Shown here: piece by piece, positions 7,501 through 14,212 of the stretch
How the letters are laid out: the number at the start of each line of letters is the position of its first letter
How positions within the stretch are numbered: position 1 is the first letter of the stretch
Source: Vulcanimicrobiota bacterium
GTDB lineage: Bacteria; Eremiobacterota; Eremiobacteria; Baltobacterales; Baltobacteraceae
DNA length: 14,952 bases
Reading direction: 5' to 3'
NCBI GenBank assembly: GCA_030042755.1
Contig: JASHZC010000320.1
Coordinates: 1-14,952, forward strand
Made by a program: the position numbers and the translations under genes
The notes under the pieces: generated by a model
What the model was told of the DNA's origin: nothing
The model's input: only the letters and a program-made list of their open reading frames with translations
Database searches by the model: none

Positions 7501-8715
7501 TCACCTGCGCCACAAACGAGGCACGAGTTGTCCAAGCGCGGGAAACGGCTCTTTCGTGAACCCGCGCTGCGCCAGCCACGCGATCACGATCTGCGGGTAT
7601 CCTGAAACGAACCTTTCCGGAGGCTCTGAATCTCCATTGTATCCGCTCTTCGATACAATAAGCTGGTGTCCGGCGTTCGAATACGTCTTAACCGTCACGT
7701 CGCGATCTCCGGCACGCGTTAGGTACTCGCGTAGATGCGCTGCCGAATCGGCCGCGTCCACATTTCGATCGAGCGCCCCGTAAAGGGCTAGCGTGGGAGT
7801 CGACGAGAGGCTCAATAACGTGCGCGTTGGATCGAAAGTCACAAGGCGTCGGAGGCCCGCGACCATCGAGGGAGGCGGCGGAATGGATATGCCGAGGTCG
7901 GGCATCAGCGAGTACTTGAACCATGGCTGCTTCGCGTCAAGCGCATAGAGGCGGCTTGAGTTGTTCCACGAGGCCGTTCCATCCAGCGACTGTTCGAACG
8001 CATGCCAAAGGGCTACGGCCTGCGGCACTGCGGCCTCAACACCGTGGCGGCGCATCTGCTGTTCGACCTCGTAGTCGATGTTCTGCGCTAAAGACTCGGT
8101 CGGCGCGCTCTTGAGGATCATGAAGGCAACCGGCCGGTGCAGCGATACCAGGGGCGCGGTCCAGCCGCCGTTGCTGAAACCCCAGACGCCAATGCGATCC
8201 GGGTCGACATGCGGATCGCGGTGCATGACGTCGTAGATCGCCACGACGTCGTCAGCCCTCTGGCTTGGTCCGTTGAGGAACCAGTTGCCGGCGGAGTCGC
8301 CCGTGCCGCGCTGATCGTAGCTGATGACGTTGACGCCGTTGCACACGAAGAACGGGATGATGAAGCCCATCTCGCGCGTCTCCGGATCGTTGCCATGGAT
8401 GAGAATCACGGTCGCGCGAGGTTTTTTGCCGGCGTAGTACAGTGAAAAGCCAAGCCCCCCTTGCGGCGTTTCGATGATGCGCCGTTCTTCCGAAATGCCG
8501 GTTAGTAAATGTACGTCATGGGCTGCCTGCAGTTCGCCCGTGTGCTGTGAGGTCGAGTCGAAGAAATCGTTTGATGCCGGATCAGGCAACTCGTGTTCGA
8601 CGCCGACATACAGCGTCTGCCCGGCGATGCCGTACACTCCGGGCGCAAGCGTGGAAGCTTGAGCGCGCGCGACAAGCGCGAGCCAGAGGGCGAGCACCAC
8701 GACGGTCCTACTCAC
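7501..8715 (-). CDS. Exported alpha/beta hydrolase
   Basis: A 404-residue secreted hydrolase. The catalytic triad is visible: Ser181 in GFSNGG (179-184), Asp316 in YGALDRNVD (312-320) and His350 in SNAGHQL (346-352). The oxyanion-hole motif LIHGND is at 105-110, and YDQRGTGDSAG is at 133-143. From the N-terminus: signal peptide 1-20 (cleavage after A-Q-A), a roughly 60-residue N-terminal segment, then the hydrolase core. This resembles secreted serine esterases or aminopeptidase-like hydrolases; the substrate is unknown. The open frame continues upstream to 8919, but GTG 8715 gives a textbook signal peptide. ATG 8772 is an alternative with a 19-residue basic extension. No strong ribosome-binding site supports either. 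It is divergent from the PQQ dehydrogenase gene. Confidence 0.88.
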   Translation of the reverse strand: MSRTVVVLALWLALVARAQASTLAPGVYGIAGQTLYVGVEHELPDPASNDFFDSTSQHTGELQAAHDVHLLTGISEERRIIETPQGGLGFSLYYAGKKPRATVILIHGNDPETREMGFIIPFFVCNGVNVISYDQRGTGDSAGNWFLNGPSQRADDVVAIYDVMHRDPHVDPDRIGVWGFSNGGWTAPLVSLHRPVAFMILKSAPTESLAQNIDYEVEQQMRRHGVEAAVPQAVALWHAFEQSLDGTASWNNSSRLYALDAKQPWFKYSLMPDLGISIPPPPSMVAGLRRLVTFDPTRTLLSLSSTPTLALYGALDRNVDAADSAAHLREYLTRAGDRDVTVKTYSNAGHQLIVSKSGYNGDSEPPERFVSGYPQIVIAWLAQRGFTKEPFPALGQLVPRLWRR

Positions 8716-8827
8716 GCAAGATCTACGGCCGATACGAAGCCTTGTTTCGCCGACAGGAAGCAAGCGTCGCATTGCATGCCGGATCGGCAAGACGAAAACC
8801 ACCGCGTCCAGAATAGGCGGATCGACG

Positions 8828-10828
8828 ATGCTTCGGCAAGGACAAGGCGCACCATGGGCTCCAATGGCGGTGCTGACGCTGGCCTTAGTGTCGTGCGGCG
8901 GCGGCGGGAACATTTCCAACTCGGACTGGGCCCTCGCCGGCTACGGATACGACAACAACCGCTATGTCGAATCGGACATCACCAAAACCAACGTGCAGCA
9001 GTTATCGCCGGCCTGGCGCACGCCGATCGTCGATGACGGCGAGCAGGAAGCTTCGCCGATCGTGTATGCGGGAACGATGTACGTCTCGACTCCGCACGAC
9101 AACGTCCTCGCTCTCGATGCAAAGACCGGTGCCTTGAAGTGGCAGTTCGCGTACACCCCGGCCGACGTCCTGGACTTCGCGGCGAATCGCGGCGTCGGCG
9201 TCGCGGCCGGGAGAGTGTTCATCGGTACGCAGGACTGCCGCGTCCTCGCGCTTGACGCGGCGACTGGCGCAAAAGCCTGGAGCGTCGCGGGCTGCTCCAA
9301 CGGCACAAACAACTGGTACTCCATGCCGGCGTACGTTTATAGAAATCAGGTGGTCATCGGCGTCGCTGGGGGTGATTTCGGCGGCGACGGCAGCGTACAG
9401 GCGTTTGACGCATCCACCGGCCGAAAACTCTGGCAGTGGAACACGATTCCAGGAGTCGGCGAACCCGGACACAACACTTGGCCGGGCGACTCGTGGCAAC
9501 ATGGCGGAGCGGCACTCTGGGGTGGGCTTACGATCGATCCCCGCACGAGTACGCTCTACATCGCGCCCGGCAATCCCGCTCCTGATTTCGCGCCGCCGAA
9601 GGGCGCCGATCTCTACAGCGATTCGGTCGTCGCGCTCGATATCTCCGGCGCAAAGCCACGCATGAAATGGTACTATCAAATCGATCGCGGTGACGCGCAC
9701 GACGCGGACCCAGCCATGCCGCCCGTGCTCTTCGACGGGAAGGTCAACGGTGCCACGACTCCGCTGCTCGCAGTCGCCGATAAGAACGGCAGCTTCTTCG
9801 TGCTCAATCGCCAAACCGGAACGCTCGTGCACGAGCTGGCCGTTACCGAACAAAAAGACATTGACGTCGACCCGACCCCGCAGGGAGAGGAGACGTGTCC
9901 GAATCACGGCGGTGGCGTGGAATGGCTCGGGGGTTCGTACGACCCGAATACAAATCTGTTCGTCGTTCCGGCAACCAAAGAGTGTGGCGACTTCAAAAGT
10001 TACGCGGTGCAGCCGGTATGGAAAGAGGGCGTCAGCTACCGCGGCGGCCCACCGGTGCCGCGCCGCAAAGCCGTCGGACTCGTGACGGCCGTGGATATTT
10101 CGAGTGGTAAGGTAGTTTGGCAAAAAGTGCTGCCCTACTCGGGTCAAGGCGGGGCACTCATTACCTCCACCGGCATCACGTTCACCAGCGACCTTTCCGG
10201 AACGCTGTATGCGCTCGATACGGCCACCGGAAACACGCTCTGGCGATATACGACCGGCTCGGACGACGTTGCACCGATCTCCGAATACCGCATCGACGGA
10301 CAAGAGTATCTGGTGACCGTCGTCGGTCAGGCCGGAAACCAGACGACGCCGAATCTGCCGCTCAGCAAGGGCAGTTACGTTCTGGCGTTTCGCGTGGGTG
10401 CAACTTCTCCGGTCGACAACACGAACCGGGGTCAGACGGCGCCGGGATTATCCGGCAGTGGCGTCGCCCAAACCGGTTCGGTTCCTTACACGAGCGCTCA
10501 GGTCCAGGCGGGCAAGGCACAGTACGCACACTCGTGCGCGATCTGTCATGGCGAGCATCTCCAAGGGGTCTCGGCGCCGGCACTCGCGGGCGGCGCGTTC
10601 GGCAAGTCGCATTTAACGGTGTCGGCAATGCGCACCATTATCACCAAACAGATGCCGCTCACGGCACCCGGTTCACTCTCGCCTCCGCAATACTCCGCGG
10701 TCATGGCGTACCTGCTCGCCTCAAACTGCGTGAAGTCGAGCGGCGCCGGAGATCAACCGTTCCCGACGACCGACTCGCCCGCGTTTCATAACCTCACGCT
10801 GGTAGGCGACGTCTGCACCGTCAAATAA
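8828..10828 (+). CDS. Lipoprotein PQQ-dependent dehydrogenase with C-terminal cytochrome c domain
   Basis: A 666-residue quinohaemoprotein. The signal ends in lipobox L-V-S-C (Cys23) followed by Gly-rich sequence. An eight-bladed PQQ propeller spans about 32-525, with repeats such as ALDAKTGALKW (95-105) and ALDTATGNTLWRY (462-474). Family cofactor positions are N249 (GNPAPDF), the HDAD segment D292/D294 (catalytic Asp and its +2 neighbour) and K319 (ADKNG). The metal-ligand glutamate of GGEFG is Asp183 here (GGDFG). No adjacent Cys-Cys pair is seen. After a linker (526-552) comes a cytochrome c domain: CAICH at 570-574 binds haem and Met609 is the likely sixth ligand. It would oxidise an alcohol or sugar outside the cytoplasmic membrane and pass electrons to haem. 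AGGCGG precedes the ATG by 7 bases. No PQQ synthesis genes lie nearby. Confidence 0.9.
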   Translation: MLRQGQGAPWAPMAVLTLALVSCGGGGNISNSDWALAGYGYDNNRYVESDITKTNVQQLSPAWRTPIVDDGEQEASPIVYAGTMYVSTPHDNVLALDAKTGALKWQFAYTPADVLDFAANRGVGVAAGRVFIGTQDCRVLALDAATGAKAWSVAGCSNGTNNWYSMPAYVYRNQVVIGVAGGDFGGDGSVQAFDASTGRKLWQWNTIPGVGEPGHNTWPGDSWQHGGAALWGGLTIDPRTSTLYIAPGNPAPDFAPPKGADLYSDSVVALDISGAKPRMKWYYQIDRGDAHDADPAMPPVLFDGKVNGATTPLLAVADKNGSFFVLNRQTGTLVHELAVTEQKDIDVDPTPQGEETCPNHGGGVEWLGGSYDPNTNLFVVPATKECGDFKSYAVQPVWKEGVSYRGGPPVPRRKAVGLVTAVDISSGKVVWQKVLPYSGQGGALITSTGITFTSDLSGTLYALDTATGNTLWRYTTGSDDVAPISEYRIDGQEYLVTVVGQAGNQTTPNLPLSKGSYVLAFRVGATSPVDNTNRGQTAPGLSGSGVAQTGSVPYTSAQVQAGKAQYAHSCAICHGEHLQGVSAPALAGGAFGKSHLTVSAMRTIITKQMPLTAPGSLSPPQYSAVMAYLLASNCVKSSGAGDQPFPTTDSPAFHNLTLVGDVCTVK

Positions 10829-10867
10829 GACCGATCTACTCCAAGTAAACGGTAGCTTGCGGCGTGC

Positions 10868-10896
10868 TGGACGCGAGTTCCGATCTGCGCGATAAT
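10868..10896 (+). promoter_or_regulatory. Predicted sigma70-like promoter of the His-rich gene
   Basis: TGGACG (10868-10873), a 17-bp spacer and GATAAT (10891-10896, five of six consensus bases). The predicted transcript would start near 10903, leaving a leader of about 26 bases that carries AAGGAG at 10911-10916. The -35 region shares the 9-mer CTGGACGCG with the promoter at 13033-13061. Confidence 0.5.
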
Positions 10897-10928
10897 CCTT
10901 GGAAACCGGAAAGGAGCTCTGCGAGACG

Positions 10929-11273
10929 ATGGCATGTAACAAGCACGCGTCGCACGATCATGGCCACGGAAAGGAGTGCGGCCACACCGCGGTGACGCAC
11001 AGCGGTCACACGGATTACATCCACGACGGTCATCTTCACCACGATCACGACGGGCACACCGATGAGCACGAGCTTGATGCTGCCGGCGACAATCCGGAGC
11101 GCTGCGCCACCGGCCATTCCTGCCGGGCGCACGACGCAGCACACGAGCATCGGGTCGGGTGCGGTCACGAAGCCGTGCCGCACGCCGGACACGTCGACTA
11201 CGTGGTGGCCGGACATCTGCACAACCGGCACGCCCGGCACTGCGATGATCACGGCCCGCTAAAGTACGCCTGA
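10929..11273 (+). CDS. His/Cys-rich duplicated metal-binding-like protein
   Basis: A 114-residue cytoplasmic protein with 26 histidines and 6 cysteines. It consists of two 31-residue modules, 17-47 and 78-108, which align without gaps and share 18 identities. The common pattern is C-G-H-x-A-V-x-H-x-G-H-x-D-Y, four residues, then H-L-H-x-x-H-x-x-H-x-D-x-H (one Gly precedes H-L-H). A linker with C59, H63 and C65 joins them. I recall similar small proteins in many bacteria, sometimes misnamed, with no established role. The composition strongly suggests binding of Zn, Ni, Co or Cu, for storage, delivery or buffering; this is inference. ATG 10929 was chosen over TTG 10899 because AAGGAG (10911-10916) lies 12 bases upstream. 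The next gene starts 2 bases after its stop codon. Confidence 0.85.
   Translation: MACNKHASHDHGHGKECGHTAVTHSGHTDYIHDGHLHHDHDGHTDEHELDAAGDNPERCATGHSCRAHDAAHEHRVGCGHEAVPHAGHVDYVVAGHLHNRHARHCDDHGPLKYA
10977..11069 (+). repeat. First copy of the 31-residue His-rich module
   Basis: Encodes residues 17-47 (starting CGHTAVTHSGHTDY). It aligns with 11160-11252 at the same length, with 18 of 31 residues identical and eight histidines in register. The DNA has diverged more than the protein pattern, so this is an old duplication under selection for the liganding residues. Confidence 0.85.
11160..11252 (+). repeat. Second copy of the 31-residue His-rich module
   Basis: Encodes residues 78-108 (starting CGHEAVPHAGHVDY). 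It differs from the first copy by losing His32 and His38 equivalents and gaining Cys105, which may change its metal preference. Confidence 0.85.
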
Positions 11274-11275
11274 AC

Positions 11276-11743
11276 GTGCAGCTACGCTCGACCGCCGCTT
11301 TCGTTGCGCTGGCGCTCATGCCGGGCGCGGCCGTCGCCACCACGAACGCGCCGCCCGCGTCGATTTTACGACTCGCGAACGCCGCGATGCACGCCGCCAA
11401 TACAGACAACGCGTCGGGATTTGCCGGTCTTTATACCGATGACGCGGTCGTCGTCGATGAAAATCCGCCGTTCGTATGGCGCGGGGCCGGCGCTGGGACC
11501 GCGTGGTGGCACGCCGTGGATGCGGTCGCGCGGCGCATGAACCTGACGCACCTCAAGGCGATCAACATTCGCTTCAGCGAGTTCAAGCAGTCGGCAACCG
11601 ACGCATATTTGGTCCAGCCGATGACGGTTTCCGGAATCGCTAACGGCAAACCGTTTGCCGAAGCGGGCACGACGACGTACACGTTCCACAACGCGGGCGG
11701 CACATGGCTGATCTCTACTCAGGTGTGGACGACCAAACCCTAA
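11276..11743 (+). CDS. Secreted SnoaL/NTF2-like protein
   Basis: A 155-residue exported protein beginning with GTG two bases after the stop of the His-rich gene, so translation is probably coupled; no ribosome-binding site of its own is clear. Residues 1-21 are a signal peptide (cleavage after A-V-A). The mature part resembles the SnoaL-like/DUF4440 branch of the NTF2 fold: an N-terminal helix (28-43), GFAGLYTDDAVVVDENPP (48-65), a helical middle and C-terminal strands TTTYTFHNAGGTWLISTQVW (132-151). Such proteins often bind small hydrophobic molecules in a cone-shaped pocket, but without further residues the activity cannot be set. Its stop codon overlaps that of the convergent serine hydrolase. 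Confidence 0.82.
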   Translation: MQLRSTAAFVALALMPGAAVATTNAPPASILRLANAAMHAANTDNASGFAGLYTDDAVVVDENPPFVWRGAGAGTAWWHAVDAVARRMNLTHLKAINIRFSEFKQSATDAYLVQPMTVSGIANGKPFAEAGTTTYTFHNAGGTWLISTQVWTTKP

Positions 11744-12987
11744 CTCTTTGGCGCGTACTTCTCGATCGTCGGATAGAGTTGCGCAAACAGCTGCGGCATG
11801 TGGCTCTCGGCCTCGACCGGGCGACTGTTCGCGAAAACCGCCACGACCAGACCCGAATCGGGAAAGTATAAGTGCGAAGCGCGGAATCCCAGCGTTTCGC
11901 CTTGGTAAAACCAAAACGAGCCGAGCTTGGGATCGTACCGCTTAACGACACCAAGCCCGAATCCCGATGGATCGGTGGCCGTCGGCTCGGCAAGCGGCTT
12001 AGCCGTCTTCGTCGAGATCAGGCTCATCAGTTCTGATTTCTGCTTGGGAGGCAAGAGCGTTTTCCCCGCATAGAGCGCTCGCGCCCAGGTGACGAGATCT
12101 GCCGGCGTGGACACCATCGAGCCCGCGCCCTGCGCCCAGGAGAGGCTGTAGCCGCTGACGTCCTTGCCGCGGAGCGGTTGGAGTCCCGCGTCGGACTGGT
12201 CGTAGTAACCTGCTACGACGTTGCGCGCAATCGCCGGCGGGTACAGGTGCGACGTATAAAAGGTGTGCTTGAGCCCGACGCTGCGCACGATCCGAGCGAT
12301 CTCCGCGGCAAAGCTCTTGCTGTCACTAAGCTTGGCGACCACTTCCTGGGCGATGAGATACCCGGTGTTGGAGTAATGATACTGCGATCCCGGTGGTGGA
12401 AATTTGATCTGCGGATAGATTTTGCGAATCAATGCATCGGCGGGCACGTACGCCATGGGATCGCTCGCGAAGGACGTTTCCCACGAGCCGAGATTGTCGT
12501 AGGATTCGAGTCCGCTCGTCATATTGAGCAACTGCCGCAACGTGAGCTTCGCGTAAGCCGGATACTGCGGCAGATATTTACCGATCGGAGCATCGATCGA
12601 TAACTTTCCTCGCGCCTCCAATTGCAGAACCGCCACGGCGGTAAACGCTTTGGTGTTGCTGCCGATCTGATAGAGGCTGGCCGGAGTAACCTTCGTACTT
12701 CCTCCGAACGTCGTGGTGCCGGTCGTCACCGCGATCGTCGGTTGGCCTTCGCCGTAACTCAGCGCAAGCGATAGCGATGAAAGATGCTCCTTCGCTCCGC
12801 GCGTTCGCAGGTATGCGTCGAGCTCGTCTTGGAGCGCCGAAACCAGCGGCGCGTTTGGCGTCGCGAGTGTTTTCGACGCGGGCGCGGCACAGCCGGCGCC
12901 GAACGCACATATCAGCGCGAGAGAGAGAACGAGCGTGAGGGGATATCGCTTCGTCGAGGGCATGCGCGACTGTGATGTACTGAGCAC
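11740..12987 (-). CDS. Serine beta-lactamase-like lipoprotein (class C / D-alanyl-D-alanine carboxypeptidase family)
   Basis: A 415-residue lipoprotein of the serine beta-lactamase fold. The first motif S-N-T-K has catalytic Ser110 and Lys113, and the second motif Y-S-N is at 205-207. The usual third H/K-T-G position reads Y-Q-G (361-363), ahead of ETLGFRASH. The lipobox is G-A-G-C with Cys33. It may be a peptidase, esterase or D-amino-acid-directed enzyme acting at the cell surface; many such homologues are not antibiotic-resistance enzymes. The start GTG 12987 has GGGAGGAAG 7 bases upstream. This is better supported than ATG 12963, which has no ribosome-binding site, or the longer frame to 13050. 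It is divergent from the PEBP gene and overlaps the SnoaL-like gene's stop codon by 4 bases. Confidence 0.92.
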   Translation of the reverse strand: MLSTSQSRMPSTKRYPLTLVLSLALICAFGAGCAAPASKTLATPNAPLVSALQDELDAYLRTRGAKEHLSSLSLALSYGEGQPTIAVTTGTTTFGGSTKVTPASLYQIGSNTKAFTAVAVLQLEARGKLSIDAPIGKYLPQYPAYAKLTLRQLLNMTSGLESYDNLGSWETSFASDPMAYVPADALIRKIYPQIKFPPPGSQYHYSNTGYLIAQEVVAKLSDSKSFAAEIARIVRSVGLKHTFYTSHLYPPAIARNVVAGYYDQSDAGLQPLRGKDVSGYSLSWAQGAGSMVSTPADLVTWARALYAGKTLLPPKQKSELMSLISTKTAKPLAEPTATDPSGFGLGVVKRYDPKLGSFWFYQGETLGFRASHLYFPDSGLVVAVFANSRPVEAESHMPQLFAQLYPTIEKYAPKS

Positions 12988-13032
12988 GTTTGTGCTTCCT
13001 CCCAAGCGAGCTTGCGCCTGCCGTGATCTTTC

Positions 13033-13061
13033 TGGACGCGCCGCCTCCACCGCGGTATAAC
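13033..13061 (+). promoter_or_regulatory. Predicted sigma70-like promoter of the PEBP gene
   Basis: TGGACG (13033-13038), a 17-bp spacer and TATAAC (13056-13061). The expected transcript start near 13068 leaves a short leader containing AAGGAGGGG (13071-13079). The -35 region shares CTGGACGCG with the promoter at 10868-10896. Confidence 0.55.
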
Positions 13062-13084
13062 TCAGCTATTAAGGAGGGGCACCG

Positions 13085-13690
13085 ATGAAATCCACCGTGT
13101 TTTACGCATCCATCCTTGGTTGTGCGTTGTGGCTCGCAGCTTGCTCGGGAGCCGGCAGCTTGCCGGGCGCGACGAGCGGCGGCTCGCCGGCTGCGGATCT
13201 CCGCGCGGCAGCCTCCTTCACGATCGGCAGCGCGACGTTCAAAAACGACAAAATGGTACCGCTAACCATGGTCTATAACGGCAACGGCTGCAAAGGCGGC
13301 GACAAGTCGCCGGAACTTCACTGGGCCGGCGCGCCGAAGAAAACGAAGAGTTTCGCCATCCTTATGCTCGACACGACCGCGATCTTCTGGCATTGGGGCA
13401 TGTACAACGTCGCCGCAACCGCGACCAGTCTACCGCAAAACGCAGGGACGCCGTCGAGCAAGTACGGCAAGGAAGTCCTTAACGACTGGGCAATTTATTA
13501 CGGCAACAAGAATCGGGGTTATGGCGGCCCCTGTCCGCCTGCGGGTCTGGTGCATCACTACGTCATCACGCTGTATGCCCTCGACGCGACCTTGACCTTG
13601 CCAAGATCGGCGCACGTGGAGAATCTCGACCTCGCAATTCGCGGCCACGTTCTAGGAAGCACGGCGATCACCGGTCTTTACAAAACGTAA
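13085..13690 (+). CDS. PEBP/YbhB-YbcL (Raf kinase inhibitor-like) lipoprotein
   Basis: A 201-residue secreted lipoprotein of the phosphatidylethanolamine-binding protein family. The lipobox is L-A-A-C with Cys20, followed by a 20-residue Gly/Ala/Ser linker. Family motifs are SPELHW (75-80), Asp96 in MLDTT, HWGMYN (103-108) and GYGGPCPPAG (145-154) before HHYVITLYALD (157-167). These residues line the anion-binding pocket in PEBP folds. YbhB/YbcL-type proteins are usually cytoplasmic or periplasmic; the lipid anchor places this one at the membrane surface. AAGGAGGGG lies 5 bases before the ATG. The last 13 bases overlap the convergent HxlR gene. The ligand is unknown. Confidence 0.93.
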   Translation: MKSTVFYASILGCALWLAACSGAGSLPGATSGGSPAADLRAAASFTIGSATFKNDKMVPLTMVYNGNGCKGGDKSPELHWAGAPKKTKSFAILMLDTTAIFWHWGMYNVAATATSLPQNAGTPSSKYGKEVLNDWAIYYGNKNRGYGGPCPPAGLVHHYVITLYALDATLTLPRSAHVENLDLAIRGHVLGSTAITGLYKT

Positions 13691-14124
13691 GCGCCCCCGC
13701 TTTCCGCGGCTATCTCCGTACCTTCGATTGGGCGGTCGCACTTCGCGCAGCGGAAATCGAGCTCAACGTTGCCGCCGCAGGCTTTGTGGACGATGTGGCT
13801 CGCATCGCGTCCTTTGGTGAAGCGTTTGCCCCAAGCGCGCAGCGCCAGCACGACCGGCCCGAGCGCGTGGCCCTTTTCGGTTAGCAGATACTCGTAGCGA
13901 TCCGGGTGCGTCTGATAGCGCTGCCGTTTAAAGATACCGGCTTCCGTGAGCCTCTTGAGACGGGCGGAGAGGACGTTGTCGGCGATGCCGGTCGCTTTGA
14001 ACTCGTCGAACCGCCGAGCTCCTCGAAGCGCGTCACGGATGATGAGCAGCGTCCACCACTCTCCTACGAGGTCGAGCGTTCGGGCAATCGGGCATGGTAA
14101 AGCGGCCAAGCTAGCGCGTTGCAT
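13678..14124 (-). CDS. HxlR-family winged-helix transcriptional regulator
   Basis: A 148-residue regulator. The HxlR signature includes CPIARTLDLVGEWWTLLIIR (11-30), DALRGARRFDEF (31-42), GIADNVLSARLKRLTEAGIF (46-65) and the wing RYEYLLTEKGHALGP (76-90). Cys11 is the cysteine that senses thiol or electrophile stress in some HxlR relatives. The C-terminus has H113, C116, C126 and C129 (HKAC, CAKC), a possible small zinc site. I start it at ATG 14124, not the upstream TTG 14154, because TTGACT-17 bp-TATACT places +1 exactly on the A of this ATG, so the mRNA would be leaderless. It is divergent from a membrane protein gene, and two similar operators lie between them. It probably represses itself and that gene. 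Confidence 0.95.
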   Translation of the reverse strand: MQRASLAALPCPIARTLDLVGEWWTLLIIRDALRGARRFDEFKATGIADNVLSARLKRLTEAGIFKRQRYQTHPDRYEYLLTEKGHALGPVVLALRAWGKRFTKGRDASHIVHKACGGNVELDFRCAKCDRPIEGTEIAAESGGAYVL

Positions 14125-14130
14125 ACTCAA

Positions 14131-14159
14131 AGTATAGTCACTTGCATCACGCAAGTCAA
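14131..14159 (-). promoter_or_regulatory. Promoter of the HxlR gene (leaderless transcript)
   Basis: On the minus strand TTGACT (14159-14154), a 17-bp spacer and TATACT (14136-14131) form a near-consensus sigma70 promoter. Six bases later is the A of ATG 14124, so the message should start at the start codon. The spacer and part of the -35 box are occupied by operator copy 1. Confidence 0.75.
14140..14156. promoter_or_regulatory. Operator copy 1 (perfect inverted repeat)
   Basis: ACTTGCATCACGCAAGT has perfect 6-base arms (ACTTGC and GCAAGT) around a 5-base centre. It fills most of the spacer and overlaps half of the -35 box of the HxlR promoter, and it covers the -35 box of the plus-strand promoter, so one bound dimer could block both. 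Confidence 0.75.
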
Positions 14160-14170
14160 CGTGCTATAGT
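14142..14170 (+). promoter_or_regulatory. Promoter of the divergent membrane-protein gene
   Basis: TTGCAT (14142-14147), a 17-bp spacer and TATAGT (14165-14170). The expected start near 14177 falls inside operator copy 2. The leader to ATG 14213 would be about 36 bases. Confidence 0.6.
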
Positions 14171-14171
14171 G

Positions 14172-14188
14172 CCTTGTATCACGCAAGT
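14172..14188. promoter_or_regulatory. Operator copy 2 (direct repeat of copy 1)
   Basis: CCTTGTATCACGCAAGT matches copy 1 at 15 of 17 positions in the same orientation, 32 bp away (about three helical turns). Its left arm is degraded to CCTTGT, so it is less symmetric than copy 1. It overlaps the predicted start of the plus-strand transcript. Confidence 0.7.
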
Positions 14189-14212
14189 AACCACGCGAAA
14201 GTGAGTGACCCC

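Noticed and set aside
9002..10303. 433-codon minus-strand frame inside the PQQ dehydrogenase gene
   Set aside because: It is a long antisense shadow of a conserved propeller coding sequence and shows no domain of its own.
10828..10928. Terminator after the PQQ dehydrogenase gene
   Set aside because: I found no stem with a T tract in this 100-base gap; only the promoter at 10868-10896 is supported.
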